Below, piece after piece: positions 1-6,294 of a stretch of 14,621 bases of DNA (its first letter is position 1; each line of letters begins with the position of its first letter). Under the pieces are notes generated by a model. The model had not been told where the DNA came from, searched no databases, and saw only the letters and a program-made list of their open reading frames with translations. The translations under genes and the position numbers were made by a program. Source of the stretch: CAZSRL01 sp964609615 (GTDB lineage Bacteria > Bacillota_I > Bacilli_A > RF39 > UBA660); contig CAZSRL010000021.1 of the NCBI GenBank assembly GCA_964609615.1, positions 1 through 14,621 of the forward strand. The letters run 5' to 3'.

Positions 1-537
1 AATAATCTTAAACAACAACCATTAAATAAGAATAATCTACTTTTATCAAATGAAAGTAAATATAAGATAATTAAGTATATTGAAGATATTGAATCTAATA
101 ATAGAAATATAAAATCATTAACTAATTATTCGGTATCATTAATTGATATAAAAAATGATTTAAATGATAATTTAAATAAAATATATAAATTAAGTAATGA
201 AAATAAAGAACTTAAAGAAGAATTAAATAATAAAGATGAATTATTAGATGTGGCAGAAAAAAGGATAAATAAATTACAGCTAGATATATTTTCTTTAGAA
301 GATAAATTAAGACAATGGAGATTAAGATTTAAAAAATTAGTTGATTATTTAAGAAATAAAGTATTCGGATTATTTGATAGTAAAAATAAAGATATATATA
401 AAGAAATAGTTGATGATTTACATGATAATGATTTTTTAACTAATGAAGATTATAATAAGATACATATGAAAAATATTATAAAAAAAGTTAACATTGATAA
501 AGAACAAAAGAAAAAAGATGATGATTTTGAATTATAA
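1..537 (+). CDS. C-terminal part of a probable Mob/Pre (MobV-type) plasmid mobilisation protein, 5' end outside the window
   Basis: The frame is open from base 1 to the TAA at 535-537, giving 178 visible residues; the true start lies upstream. A GTG at 250 is only an internal codon. The visible part is a long Lys/Glu/Asn-rich, probably coiled-coil stretch. It is followed by a block around KLRQWRLRFKKLVDYL and then DIYKEIVDDLHDNDFLTNED, ending in acidic/basic DDDFEL. From memory, this arrangement (Leu-rich coil, W-x-x-R-F-x-K-L block, short aromatic helix, DDLY-like motif) is typical of the C-terminal tail of MobV/Pre relaxases of Firmicutes mobilisable plasmids and elements. The catalytic N-terminal domain and the oriT, which normally lies upstream, cannot be seen. 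Another coiled-coil protein is possible. No terminator separates it from the promoter at 561-569. Confidence 0.6.
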   Translation, partial: NNLKQQPLNKNNLLLSNESKYKIIKYIEDIESNNRNIKSLTNYSVSLIDIKNDLNDNLNKIYKLSNENKELKEELNNKDELLDVAEKRINKLQLDIFSLEDKLRQWRLRFKKLVDYLRNKVFGLFDSKNKDIYKEIVDDLHDNDFLTNEDYNKIHMKNIIKKVNIDKEQKKKDDDFEL

Positions 538-560
538 TTTAATAAAAATTGTAGATTTAA

Positions 561-569
561 TGTTATAAT
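561..569 (+). promoter_or_regulatory. Extended -10 promoter (TGtTATAAT) for the histidine phosphatase operon
   Basis: TGTTATAAT at 561-569 is a perfect extended -10 element; the -35 region 17 bases upstream (541-546) is poor. Transcription would begin near 576, giving a leader of about 20 bases. That leader carries a GGGTG ribosome binding site (586-590) just before the ATG at 596. This supports 596, not the GTG at 635, as the original start of the next gene. Confidence 0.55.
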
Positions 570-595
570 AGAAATGAGAGAATATGGGTGATTAA

Positions 596-1222
596 ATGAA
601 AACTATATATTAAGTAAAACATTCGGGTCCATTTGTGGATATAAAAAATTATGAAAATTATGAAAATGTTTTATGGGAAGATTATAATAAAAATATGATT
701 TTATCTGTTGAGGGAGAAAAAAGAGCAGAAAAATTATGTGAAATAGAAGAATTAAATAATGTAGAGAGAATATTTGCTAGTGATTCAGTTAGAGCAATTG
801 CTAGTGCTAAATATTTAGCAGAAAAGAATAATATTAAAATTGAGTTGGATGAAAGAATTAATGAAAGAATGTTTGGAATAGAAAAATTAAGTGAATTGCC
901 TAAAGATTTTAATAAATTATCATTTGATGATAAAAACTATAAAATGCGAAGTGGAGAATCATTTAATGATGTTGATAAAAGATTTATTCATTTTATTAAT
1001 GATTTGTTAAATCAAAATAATAGTAGTTATATATTATTTATACATGGATTAATTTTATTGTCATATTTAGAAACTATTTGCGATTTTACTTTTGATGGAA
1101 TGAATTTTAATATTAAATACAATGATAAAGTAATATTGGATGGTAATCCAAAAAGTCCTAGTGTTTATAAAATAACTTATAATAATGATAAAGAAGTGAT
1201 TGATGTAGATATAATTAGATAG
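596..1222 (+). pseudogene. Histidine phosphatase (phosphoglycerate-mutase-like) copy 1, interrupted by TAA at codon 6
   Basis: Reading from ATG 596 gives MKTIY, then TAA (611-613), then VKHSGPF and an open frame to TAG at 1222. The intact neighbour starts MTTIYLLRHSQPF, so the TAA replaces a Leu codon (TTA to TAA). The catalytic His-containing motif lies just after the stop (KHS at 617-625). Other family residues survive downstream: VRAIASA (Arg pocket), NERMFG (acidic residue) and IHG (second His). An ORF from GTG 635 would encode 195 residues but lacks the catalytic first His and has no good ribosome binding site, so it could not be an active phosphatase. Without the stop the gene would encode about 208 residues, close to copy 2's ancestral length. 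It is the first gene of the operon and a tandem paralogue of the next gene. Readthrough or a sequencing error are the alternatives to a real nonsense mutation. Confidence 0.8.
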
Positions 1223-1233
1223 GAGATGAAAAA

Positions 1234-1869
1234 ATGACTACAATTTATTTATTAAGACATTCTCAACCTTTTAGAAAATTGTTGGGTGAATATAATGTTA
1301 ATGAAGTTGAACAATTAAGAAATGAAAAAAATCCATTAAGCGTAGATGGAGAAAAATTAGCAAAAGAAATGAGTGAAAGAGAAGAACTTCAAAATATAGA
1401 TGTCATTTATTCATCACACTATGTTAGAGCAATGTCTACTGCAAAATATATTACAGAAAAAAATAATATAAAATTAAATGTTGATGAAAGACTTGGAGAA
1501 AGAAAATTTGGAGTAGATGATATGGCAGAACTTCCAAGTGATTTTTTTGAAAGACAATGGTTTGATTGGAATCATAAAATTAATAATGGAGAATGTTTAA
1601 ATGATGTAATAAAAAGAATGAATGAAGTTCTAATTGATATTATAAATGTTAATAAAGATAAAACAATTGCAGTTGTATCTCATGGAACAGCATTAACATT
1701 TATGTTATCTAAATATTGTGATATTAAATAAAATGAAGAAACAAGGTTATTAGAAATCTATTTTAATAATAAATTAGTTTTTGATGGAAATTGGAATTGT
1801 CCAGAATTATTCAAATTAGAGTTTGATAATAACAATAATTTGATAAATATTGAAAATATAAGGAGATAA
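1234..1869 (+). pseudogene. Histidine phosphatase copy 2, shortened by TAA at 1729-1731; 165-residue product may still be active
   Basis: It starts at ATG 1234 behind AGGAGATG. The family hydrolyses phosphate esters through a phospho-His intermediate. All core residues are visible: R8-H9 (LLRHS), R65 (SSHYVRAMSTA), E89 (LGERKFG) and H150 (VVSHG). Translation stops after residue 165. The same frame then stays open for 45 more codons to TAA 1867-1869, with residues such as LLEIYFNNKLVFDG and CPELFKLEFD. These align with the C-terminal end of copy 1 (FNIKYNDKVILDG, SPSVYKITYNND), so the gene once encoded about 211 residues. It is 12 bases from copy 1, and the lost tail overlaps the ribosome binding site of the next gene. 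The truncated protein keeps every catalytic residue but lacks the last strand and helix region. The substrate is unknown; the nearby HIT protein makes a nucleotide or phosphometabolite plausible. Confidence 0.75.
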
Positions 1870-1871
1870 TC

Positions 1872-2516
1872 ATGGAAGCAAATAAAAATGAATTTAATTA
1901 TTATATACATAAGAGTCCCGTAGCAGACTATAATTCTTTTTTTCAAAAAGGACTTAAAGATTTAGATACATCTTTTAGAATTGAATCAACAATGGAAAGA
2001 ATATCTGATGAAGATATTGAAAATGGTTTATTACAAGATATAATGAAAGTTTTAAGAGAAACAGATGAAAATGTCTTTTTAATAAAAATTCCTAAAAGTT
2101 ATTTCCCTGATAGACAACATAGAAATGGTAATTGGGATGTTCCAATTCCAATATTTTATGAACAACAAGGAACAGACGAATATGGAAGAGAAGGAGTTTA
2201 TCCAATATTAATACCTAACCTTATTCAGGGATGCTATAACAAGAAAAAGGGATTTATAACAAATGAAAATTATAATCCAGTATTTGATCCAAGTGGATTA
2301 AAATTTGCTTACGAGCAATTACAACCTATGAGAAATGCGGGGTATTCAAAATATTATGAGTATGTGAAAAGAAATGCTAGAAATATGAAAGAGTTATTTT
2401 ATTTTGACAGAGATAATGATACTTGGGGGCCATTTGTTGAATACTATTCATCAAAATTTGGCTGTGAAGAAGTTGTGCTATTTGATGATGATAGAACAAG
2501 TAAAAAAACTATGTAA
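1872..2516 (+). CDS. Unrecognised 214-residue soluble protein
   Basis: A strong AAGGAGA (1860-1866) precedes ATG 1872, supporting the start. There is no signal peptide or membrane segment. The N-terminus reads YYIHKSPVADYNSFFQKGLK, followed by FRIEST. The middle is aromatic and Pro-rich (IKIPKSYFPDRQHRNGNWD, PIPIFYEQQGTDEYGREG, LIPNLIQGCYNKKKG, NPVFDPSGLKF) and the C-terminus is acidic. The dense conserved-looking motifs suggest a folded enzyme or toxin-like domain. The pattern 'His, then a short loop, then a Gly-Leu turn' superficially recalls ADP-ribosyl- or phosphotransferase-like folds, but this is only a guess. It lies in the same operon as the histidine phosphatases and 18 bases before the HIT gene, so a role with phosphorylated small molecules or nucleotides is possible. 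Its bases look somewhat less AT-rich than its neighbours, which fits horizontal acquisition. Confidence 0.75.
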   Translation: MEANKNEFNYYIHKSPVADYNSFFQKGLKDLDTSFRIESTMERISDEDIENGLLQDIMKVLRETDENVFLIKIPKSYFPDRQHRNGNWDVPIPIFYEQQGTDEYGREGVYPILIPNLIQGCYNKKKGFITNENYNPVFDPSGLKFAYEQLQPMRNAGYSKYYEYVKRNARNMKELFYFDRDNDTWGPFVEYYSSKFGCEEVVLFDDDRTSKKTM

Positions 2517-2534
2517 ATAATAAGGCGGTGTTTT

Positions 2535-2969
2535 ATGGAACTATATAAAGGAAAATTTTGGGATGTAATATTCGTTAAATGGTGTCAAGAATTTCCTGGT
2601 GATTGTATTATATCTTGTAATAAGGAATCTTTAAGTGATTTAACATCAGAAGAGTGGATAGAATTAGGAGAATTAGAAAAAGAATTAGAAAGAATTACAA
2701 AAAAACTTTTTAATGCAACTATGTTTAATTTTGCTTGTTTAATGAATAATGCTTATAGAGATAAAGAAAAGCCACATGTCCATTTTCATTTTATTCCAAG
2801 ATATGATGGTGAAAGAATAATTTTAGGTAAAAAATATAAAGATAAACATTTTGGGTATAATATGTGGAAATGGTCATTAAGCAAGTTTAAGTGTCAAAAA
2901 GATATTTTTACAAAAGAAGATAAAAAAGCAATATTTGAATTAATGAAAAATGAATGGAATTTAAAATAA
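2535..2969 (+). CDS. HIT (histidine triad) family nucleotide hydrolase/transferase-like protein
   Basis: This 144-residue cytosolic protein starts at ATG 2535 behind AAGGCGG. The sequence PHVHFHFIPRY (residues 80-90) is a clear HIT motif with His81, His83 and His85. The part before it has the usual HIT layout: a strand with PGDCIIS, the spacer helix TSEEWIELGELEKELERI, and a strand ending in N before the triad. HIT proteins cleave nucleoside phosphoramidates or dinucleotides (Hint, Fhit, Ap4A hydrolases) or transfer nucleotides (GalT branch). The C-terminal 50 residues, rich in Lys/Trp/Phe, are not typical of Hint, so the subgroup is uncertain. It is the last gene of the operon, with no terminator before the promoter at 2983. 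Family assignment is firm; substrate unknown. Confidence 0.85.
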   Translation: MELYKGKFWDVIFVKWCQEFPGDCIISCNKESLSDLTSEEWIELGELEKELERITKKLFNATMFNFACLMNNAYRDKEKPHVHFHFIPRYDGERIILGKKYKDKHFGYNMWKWSLSKFKCQKDIFTKEDKKAIFELMKNEWNLK

Positions 2970-2982
2970 AATTACTATTGTG

Positions 2983-3011
2983 TTGATAAAGTTATATTGT
3001 TTTAGTATAAT
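2983..3011 (+). promoter_or_regulatory. Strong sigma-A-type promoter TTGATA-N17-TATAAT
   Basis: TTGATA at 2983-2988 and a perfect TATAAT at 3006-3011 are separated by exactly 17 bases. Transcription is expected to start near 3018. No ORF or ribosome binding site follows; a structured region and a terminator do, so this promoter drives a short RNA or an attenuated leader. Confidence 0.7.
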
Positions 3012-3017
3012 TAATTC

Positions 3018-3129
3018 AGTTAGTAAGTATTACTTACTATCATCTTTTAGCCTAGGAGTTGTTAGACCTGCATACGACTGGCACCAGAATAAAAATTTAC
3101 TTGTACTTAATTGTACAAGTTTTTATTTT
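3018..3129 (+). ncRNA. Candidate structured small RNA or terminating leader, about 105-110 bases
   Basis: The unit runs from the promoter at 2983-3011 to a terminator and has no credible ORF. Three hairpins can be drawn. The first is TAGTAAG/CTTACTA (3021-3027 with 3033-3039). The second is AGTTGT/ACGACT (3057-3062 with 3074-3079), extendable by GCC/GGC (3050-3052 with 3080-3082) across a TAGG bulge. The third is the terminator ACTTGTAC/GTACAAGT (3099-3106 with 3113-3120) followed by TTTTATTTT. The bases at 3050-3087 are markedly less AT-rich than the surroundings, as expected of a conserved RNA. I do not recognise it as any known family. It could be a stand-alone sRNA, an antisense regulator from the mobile element, or a riboswitch-like leader acting on the alkD-like gene 110 bases downstream. 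Confidence 0.5.
3099..3129 (+). terminator. Rho-independent terminator of the short transcript
   Basis: The 8-bp perfect stem ACTTGTAC/GTACAAGT has a TTAATT loop, followed at once by TTTTATTTT. Confidence 0.7.
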
Positions 3130-3133
3130 GCTA

Positions 3134-3142
3134 TGATATAAT
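3134..3142 (+). promoter_or_regulatory. Extended -10 promoter (TGaTATAAT) for the AlkD-like gene
   Basis: TGATATAAT at 3134-3142 lies directly after the terminator T-run; the -35 is not clear. The start would be near 3149, leaving a leader of about 90 bases that is very AT-rich and shows no obvious structure. Confidence 0.5.
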
Positions 3143-3238
3143 ATAGGTAAGTATAAAAAGTATTAACATATACAAGTTATTTAATTGAATAAATACAAAT
3201 CTAAATAAATATAACAAACTATTGTAAGGAGTTTTATT

Positions 3239-3946
3239 ATGAATTTAATTAAGGATAAATGGTGTAAAAATGATATTAAAGAGTTTAACAGTTATTTAAA
3301 AACATTTAAGAACGAACCAAGAATAGACTGGGCAAAGAATTTGCTTAAAACTAATCTTCCTTGTTTGGCAGTTAAAACAAGTGATTTAAAAAGTGTTGTA
3401 AAAGAAATATATAAAGGTAATTATTTATCATTTTTAGATTTAATGATATGGCATTATTATGAAAATACAGCTGTTAATGGATTATTAATATCTAAAATAA
3501 AAGATTTTGAAGTTATGAAAAGTTATTTAGATATTTATTCAAAAAAAGTTGATAACTGGGCATCATGTGATGTACTTACATTTAATGTAAAAGGCAATGA
3601 AGATAAGTTTATAAATCTTTGTTTAGAATATTTAAAAAATGACAAACCTTTTGTAAGAAGAATTGGAATGGAAGCATTATTTAAATTGGTAGATAATGAA
3701 AATTATGTAAATAAAATATTTGAAATATTAAATAAATTTGAAAAAGAAGAAGATTATTATGTTAATATGATAAATTCATGGTTGCTTTGTGATTTATTTA
3801 TTAAAAGACGAGAAGATACAATTAAGTTTTTAAATAATAGTAAATTAAATAAATTTACAATTAATAAAATGATTAGTAAATGTAGAGATAGTTTTAGAGT
3901 AAGCGATGAAGATAAAAGAATGTTATTAAAATATAAAATAAAATAA
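3239..3946 (+). CDS. AlkD-like DNA alkylation repair protein (HEAT-like repeat DNA glycosylase)
   Basis: This 235-residue protein starts at ATG 3239 after AAGGAG (3226-3231). AlkD-family enzymes excise N3- and N7-alkylated purines using tandem HEAT-like helical repeats. Family marks are visible: WAKNLLKTNLPCLAVKTSDLK (31-51), the active-site stretch DNWASCD with W107 and D111 (matching Trp109 and Asp113 of Bacillus cereus AlkD, from memory), R140/R141 in KPFVRRIGMEAL, and YYVNMINSWLL with W181. The length matches the family (about 230 residues), so the gene appears intact. It has its own promoter and stands between the candidate RNA and the broken merR gene. No adaptive-response genes are nearby. 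Confidence 0.88.
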   Translation: MNLIKDKWCKNDIKEFNSYLKTFKNEPRIDWAKNLLKTNLPCLAVKTSDLKSVVKEIYKGNYLSFLDLMIWHYYENTAVNGLLISKIKDFEVMKSYLDIYSKKVDNWASCDVLTFNVKGNEDKFINLCLEYLKNDKPFVRRIGMEALFKLVDNENYVNKIFEILNKFEKEEDYYVNMINSWLLCDLFIKRREDTIKFLNNSKLNKFTINKMISKCRDSFRVSDEDKRMLLKYKIK

Positions 3947-3960
3947 ATTTAAAAAAAATA

Positions 3961-3991
3961 TTAACTCTCCCCTTAGGTGTAGGTATATCAT
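3961..3991 (+). promoter_or_regulatory. MerR-type promoter/operator with 19-bp spacer
   Basis: The -35 TTAACT (3961-3966) and -10 TATCAT (3986-3991) are 19 bases apart, the over-long spacing that MerR-family regulators correct by DNA distortion. The spacer holds an imperfect dyad, CTCCCCTTAGGTGTAG (3968-3983), centred between the two elements. It lies directly before the merR-like gene, so autoregulation is expected. The site still looks functional although the gene is broken. Confidence 0.75.
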
Positions 3992-4013
3992 GTTTTCAGA
4001 AAGGAGAAAAATT

Positions 4014-5047
4014 ATGATTAAGATTGGAGATTTTGCTAAAATGTTTAATGTTTCTATAAAGAGTATTAAGTTTTATGAACAAAAGGGGTTATTAATGCCG
4101 GCTTATGTTGATATATATTCTGGTTATAGATATTATGATGACAAGAATATTGATGATATGAGAAAATTATTTATTTAAAGAATCTTGGTTTTTCTTTAAA
4201 AGAAATAAAAGATTTTAATGATGATAATATAAAAACTAAAATAGAAGATTATAAAAACAAAATTAAACAAATGCAAAAAAATATGAATAGTTTAGAAATT
4301 CTTTCTAATAATGAAAGAAAGGGGGAGGTATTTATGAAACCTTTTATTAATGATGAGTAAGCAATCGGAAAATGGGAATTAGTCGGTGTTGATAAAACAA
4401 AAGAAGATTTTAAAAACAATAATTTATTAGATTTAGATGATTCTATGAATGATGATGTTAAAATTAAAGAATTATACTTAATGGAAAATGGTGAAGAATA
4501 CTGGGTTATATCTTGGACAAAGGGAATTATTTATATTTGTGATAGAGAAAATCCTTATGAAAATGAAAATGAATATATGTATGTTAAATTAATTGATCCT
4601 ACGGATAAAGATGAATACAAAACGTGTATTTATAAAAGAGTGGATAATCATAAATATAAGCAAGATGAAATTCTTGTTAAAGATGATATAAACTTTGATT
4701 TTGAAGAAGATGAAAAAGTTATAGGTATTTGGCAGTCAATTGATGTTGTTAATAATCCTGAAATGTTTGATCCAAATAAAAAATTTTGGAAAAACAAATT
4801 ATTTGTAAATAAAATAGCTTTTTATCCGGATGGAGTTGTAACCTTTACTATTAACGATGATTCTACTCGTACAAGTAGATATTCTAAAAATAAAATAGTT
4901 GCTTTTATTTCAGAAGATACATATAGTAAATATACTTATAAAAAAATAGAAGATGATGAATATTTAATTGTTGAGTGGAAATCAGGAGATTATGCTTATG
5001 GCAAAATGATAAATTGTTATTATGTTTTTAAAAAAGTTAGTAAATAA
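4014..5047 (+). pseudogene. MerR-family regulator with duplicated C-terminal domain, broken by one frameshift and one in-frame TAA
   Basis: The start is ATG 4014 behind AAGGAG (4001-4006); the upstream ATG at 3990 lies inside the -10 box. Residues 1-54 are a MerR winged helix: IGDFAKMFNVSIKSIKFYEQ, then GYRYYDD. The frame ends at TAA 4176-4178. Moving to the next frame at that point restores KNLGFSLKEIKDF, the normal continuation, so one T was lost from a T-run near 4173-4176. The new frame runs to 4357, meets TAA (4358-4360) where NDE-x-AIGKWELVG is expected, and continues to TAA 5047. The repaired length would be 344 residues. The C-terminal part holds two related units, one beginning AIGKWELVGV and one KVIGIWQSIDVVNNPEMFD, like the repeats fused to some Firmicutes MerR proteins. 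The 200-residue ORF from ATG 4445 has no ribosome binding site and is a fragment. An unusual GGGGGAGG six bases before ATG 4334 would give only an 8-residue peptide. Confidence 0.85.
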
Positions 5048-5054
5048 CAAAAGA

Positions 5055-5085
5055 GAAATGAACAAGTTTTGTTCTTTTCTTTTTT
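5055..5085 (+). terminator. Rho-independent terminator after the merR pseudogene
   Basis: The stem is GAAA-t-GAACAA / TTGTTC-t-TTTC with a GTT loop, followed by TTTTTT at 5080-5085. It lies 8 bases beyond the stop codon of the pseudogene. It also covers a false upstream start for thyA at 5069. Confidence 0.7.
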
Positions 5086-5086
5086 A

Positions 5087-5095
5087 TGTTATAAT
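5087..5095 (+). promoter_or_regulatory. Extended -10 promoter (TGtTATAAT) of thyA
   Basis: TGTTATAAT immediately follows the preceding terminator; the -35 is weak (TTGTTC at 5069-5074, spacer 15). The predicted start near 5102 leaves a leader of about 12 bases that is almost entirely the ribosome binding site TAGGAGG. Confidence 0.55.
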
Positions 5096-5113
5096 TTTTA
5101 TAGGAGGTTTATA

Positions 5114-6016
5114 ATGGCAAAATGGGATTTAGAATATTTGAAATTATGTAAGAAAATATTAGAAGAGGGAAAAGAAGTAGAGAATAGAACCGGTACTAAT
5201 ACTATAAAGATCCCGTTTTATAATTTTACCTTTGATTTAAAAGAAGAATTTCCAATTTTAACAACTAAACAACTATTTTTTAGAAATGCTATAACGGAAC
5301 TCTTATGGATTTATCAAGCTGCTAGTAATGATGTAAGATGGCTTCAAGAACGTAGTAATCATATATGGGATGAATGGGAAATACAAGAAGATGGTAAATG
5401 GAGAGCAACTCAAATGTTACCTGATAGTAATGGGAAATTAGTTAAAACAAAAATAGAAAAGGATTTTGGAAAAGAAAATGCACATACTATAGGTACTGTT
5501 TATGGTTATATAGTAAATAAATTTAATCTTACAGAAAATCTAATTAATAAAATTAAAAATAATCCAACTGATAGAAGAATGCTTATGAGTTTATGGCAAG
5601 ATGATTATTTAAATACCGCGGTTCTTCCATCATGTGTTTGGTCAAGTGAATGGGATGTAACTGATGGTAAATTAAATGCCAGCGTACACCAAAGAAGTTG
5701 TGATGTACCACTCGGATTACCATTTAATGTTACTCAATATTCTGTTTTAGTATATCTACTAGCACATTGTACTGATTTAGAACCTGGATATTTAAATTGG
5801 TCTATAAAAGATGCTCATATTTATGTAAATCAAATTGATGGAATAAAACAGCAGATAAAAAGATCAGAAGAATTAGATGATTTAGAAGCACCAGAATTAT
5901 GGATTAATCCTGATGTTAAAGATTTTTTTGAAATAGACAATTCAAAAGAATTAAAAGATATTAAAATAAGAAATTATAAACACTATGGAAAGATTAATTT
6001 TCCAATTTCTCAGTAG
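5114..6016 (+). CDS. thyA: Thymidylate synthase (ThyA type)
   Basis: ThyA makes dTMP from dUMP using methylenetetrahydrofolate. The start is ATG 5114, seven bases after TAGGAGG (5101-5107), giving 300 residues; a longer ORF starting at 5069 begins inside a terminator. Visible landmarks are R25 in NRTGT (phosphate binding), R154-R155 in DRRM (from the partner subunit), catalytic C174 in LPSCVWSS, R194 in QRSCDVPLGLPFN with D197 and N205, and H235 and Y237 in DAHIY. The residues after the catalytic Cys (VWSS) differ from the His found in the E. coli LPPCH motif. From memory this variant is common in one Firmicutes subgroup. The protein carries the insertion between W80 and G127 usual for that longer type. 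No dihydrofolate reductase gene is adjacent. The next gene lies 35 bases downstream, probably in the same transcript. Confidence 0.95.
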   Translation: MAKWDLEYLKLCKKILEEGKEVENRTGTNTIKIPFYNFTFDLKEEFPILTTKQLFFRNAITELLWIYQAASNDVRWLQERSNHIWDEWEIQEDGKWRATQMLPDSNGKLVKTKIEKDFGKENAHTIGTVYGYIVNKFNLTENLINKIKNNPTDRRMLMSLWQDDYLNTAVLPSCVWSSEWDVTDGKLNASVHQRSCDVPLGLPFNVTQYSVLVYLLAHCTDLEPGYLNWSIKDAHIYVNQIDGIKQQIKRSEELDDLEAPELWINPDVKDFFEIDNSKELKDIKIRNYKHYGKINFPISQ

Positions 6017-6051
6017 AGATCAAATAGAAAAAAGAAGAAAGGAATTATGAT

Positions 6052-6255
6052 ATGAAATATTTAGCATTATTACTATATTATTTAACATCACCAATAGCAT
6101 GGGCTATTATATTATTTATTATTAGTTATTTTGTAGTATTTAGAAAAAAAACTACAAAATATAAAGCAATAATATATTCTGCTATATTTGGTATATTAGC
6201 GGGTGACATAATTTTACCAGAATTAATATATTTTATTAGTTTATTGTTTGCATAA
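6052..6255 (+). CDS. Small membrane protein with two predicted transmembrane helices
   Basis: This 67-residue protein starts at ATG 6052 after an AAAGAAGAAAGGA purine tract (6031-6043). Residues about 5-29 and 40-66 are strongly hydrophobic and are separated by the basic loop RKKTTKYK. That suggests a hairpin topology with the loop in the cytoplasm. No family is recognised. It follows thyA closely and ends at a strong terminator, so it is probably the second gene of that transcript. Confidence 0.65.
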   Translation: MKYLALLLYYLTSPIAWAIILFIISYFVVFRKKTTKYKAIIYSAIFGILAGDIILPELIYFISLLFA

Positions 6256-6288
6256 AAAAACTATTGATTTTTTTCAATAGTTTTTTTT
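6254..6288. terminator. Bidirectional terminator between convergent genes
   Basis: The stem CTATTGA/TCAATAG (6261-6267 with 6274-6280) is flanked by A7 on the left and T8 on the right. It therefore works as a hairpin plus T-tail on both strands. It ends the thyA transcript on plus and the dehydrogenase transcript on minus. Confidence 0.85.
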
Positions 6289-6294
6289 ATGATT

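Noticed and set aside
635..1222. Functional phosphatase starting at GTG 635
   Set aside because: It would lack the catalytic His motif, which is visible in frame just upstream after the TAA.
1758..1946. 62-residue ORF on the minus strand
   Set aside because: It lies opposite the histidine phosphatase tail and the start of the 214-residue gene, and has no ribosome binding site or conserved-looking sequence.
3239..3946. Part of a phage or defence system next to the candidate RNA
   Set aside because: The protein has clear AlkD active-site residues, and no defence or phage genes surround it.
3990..4013. Upstream ATG for the merR gene
   Set aside because: It overlaps the -10 box of the merR promoter; ATG 4014 has the AAGGAG site.
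5069..5113. Upstream start for thyA adding 15 residues
   Set aside because: It lies inside a terminator and before the thyA promoter; ATG 5114 has TAGGAGG and gives the family N-terminus.
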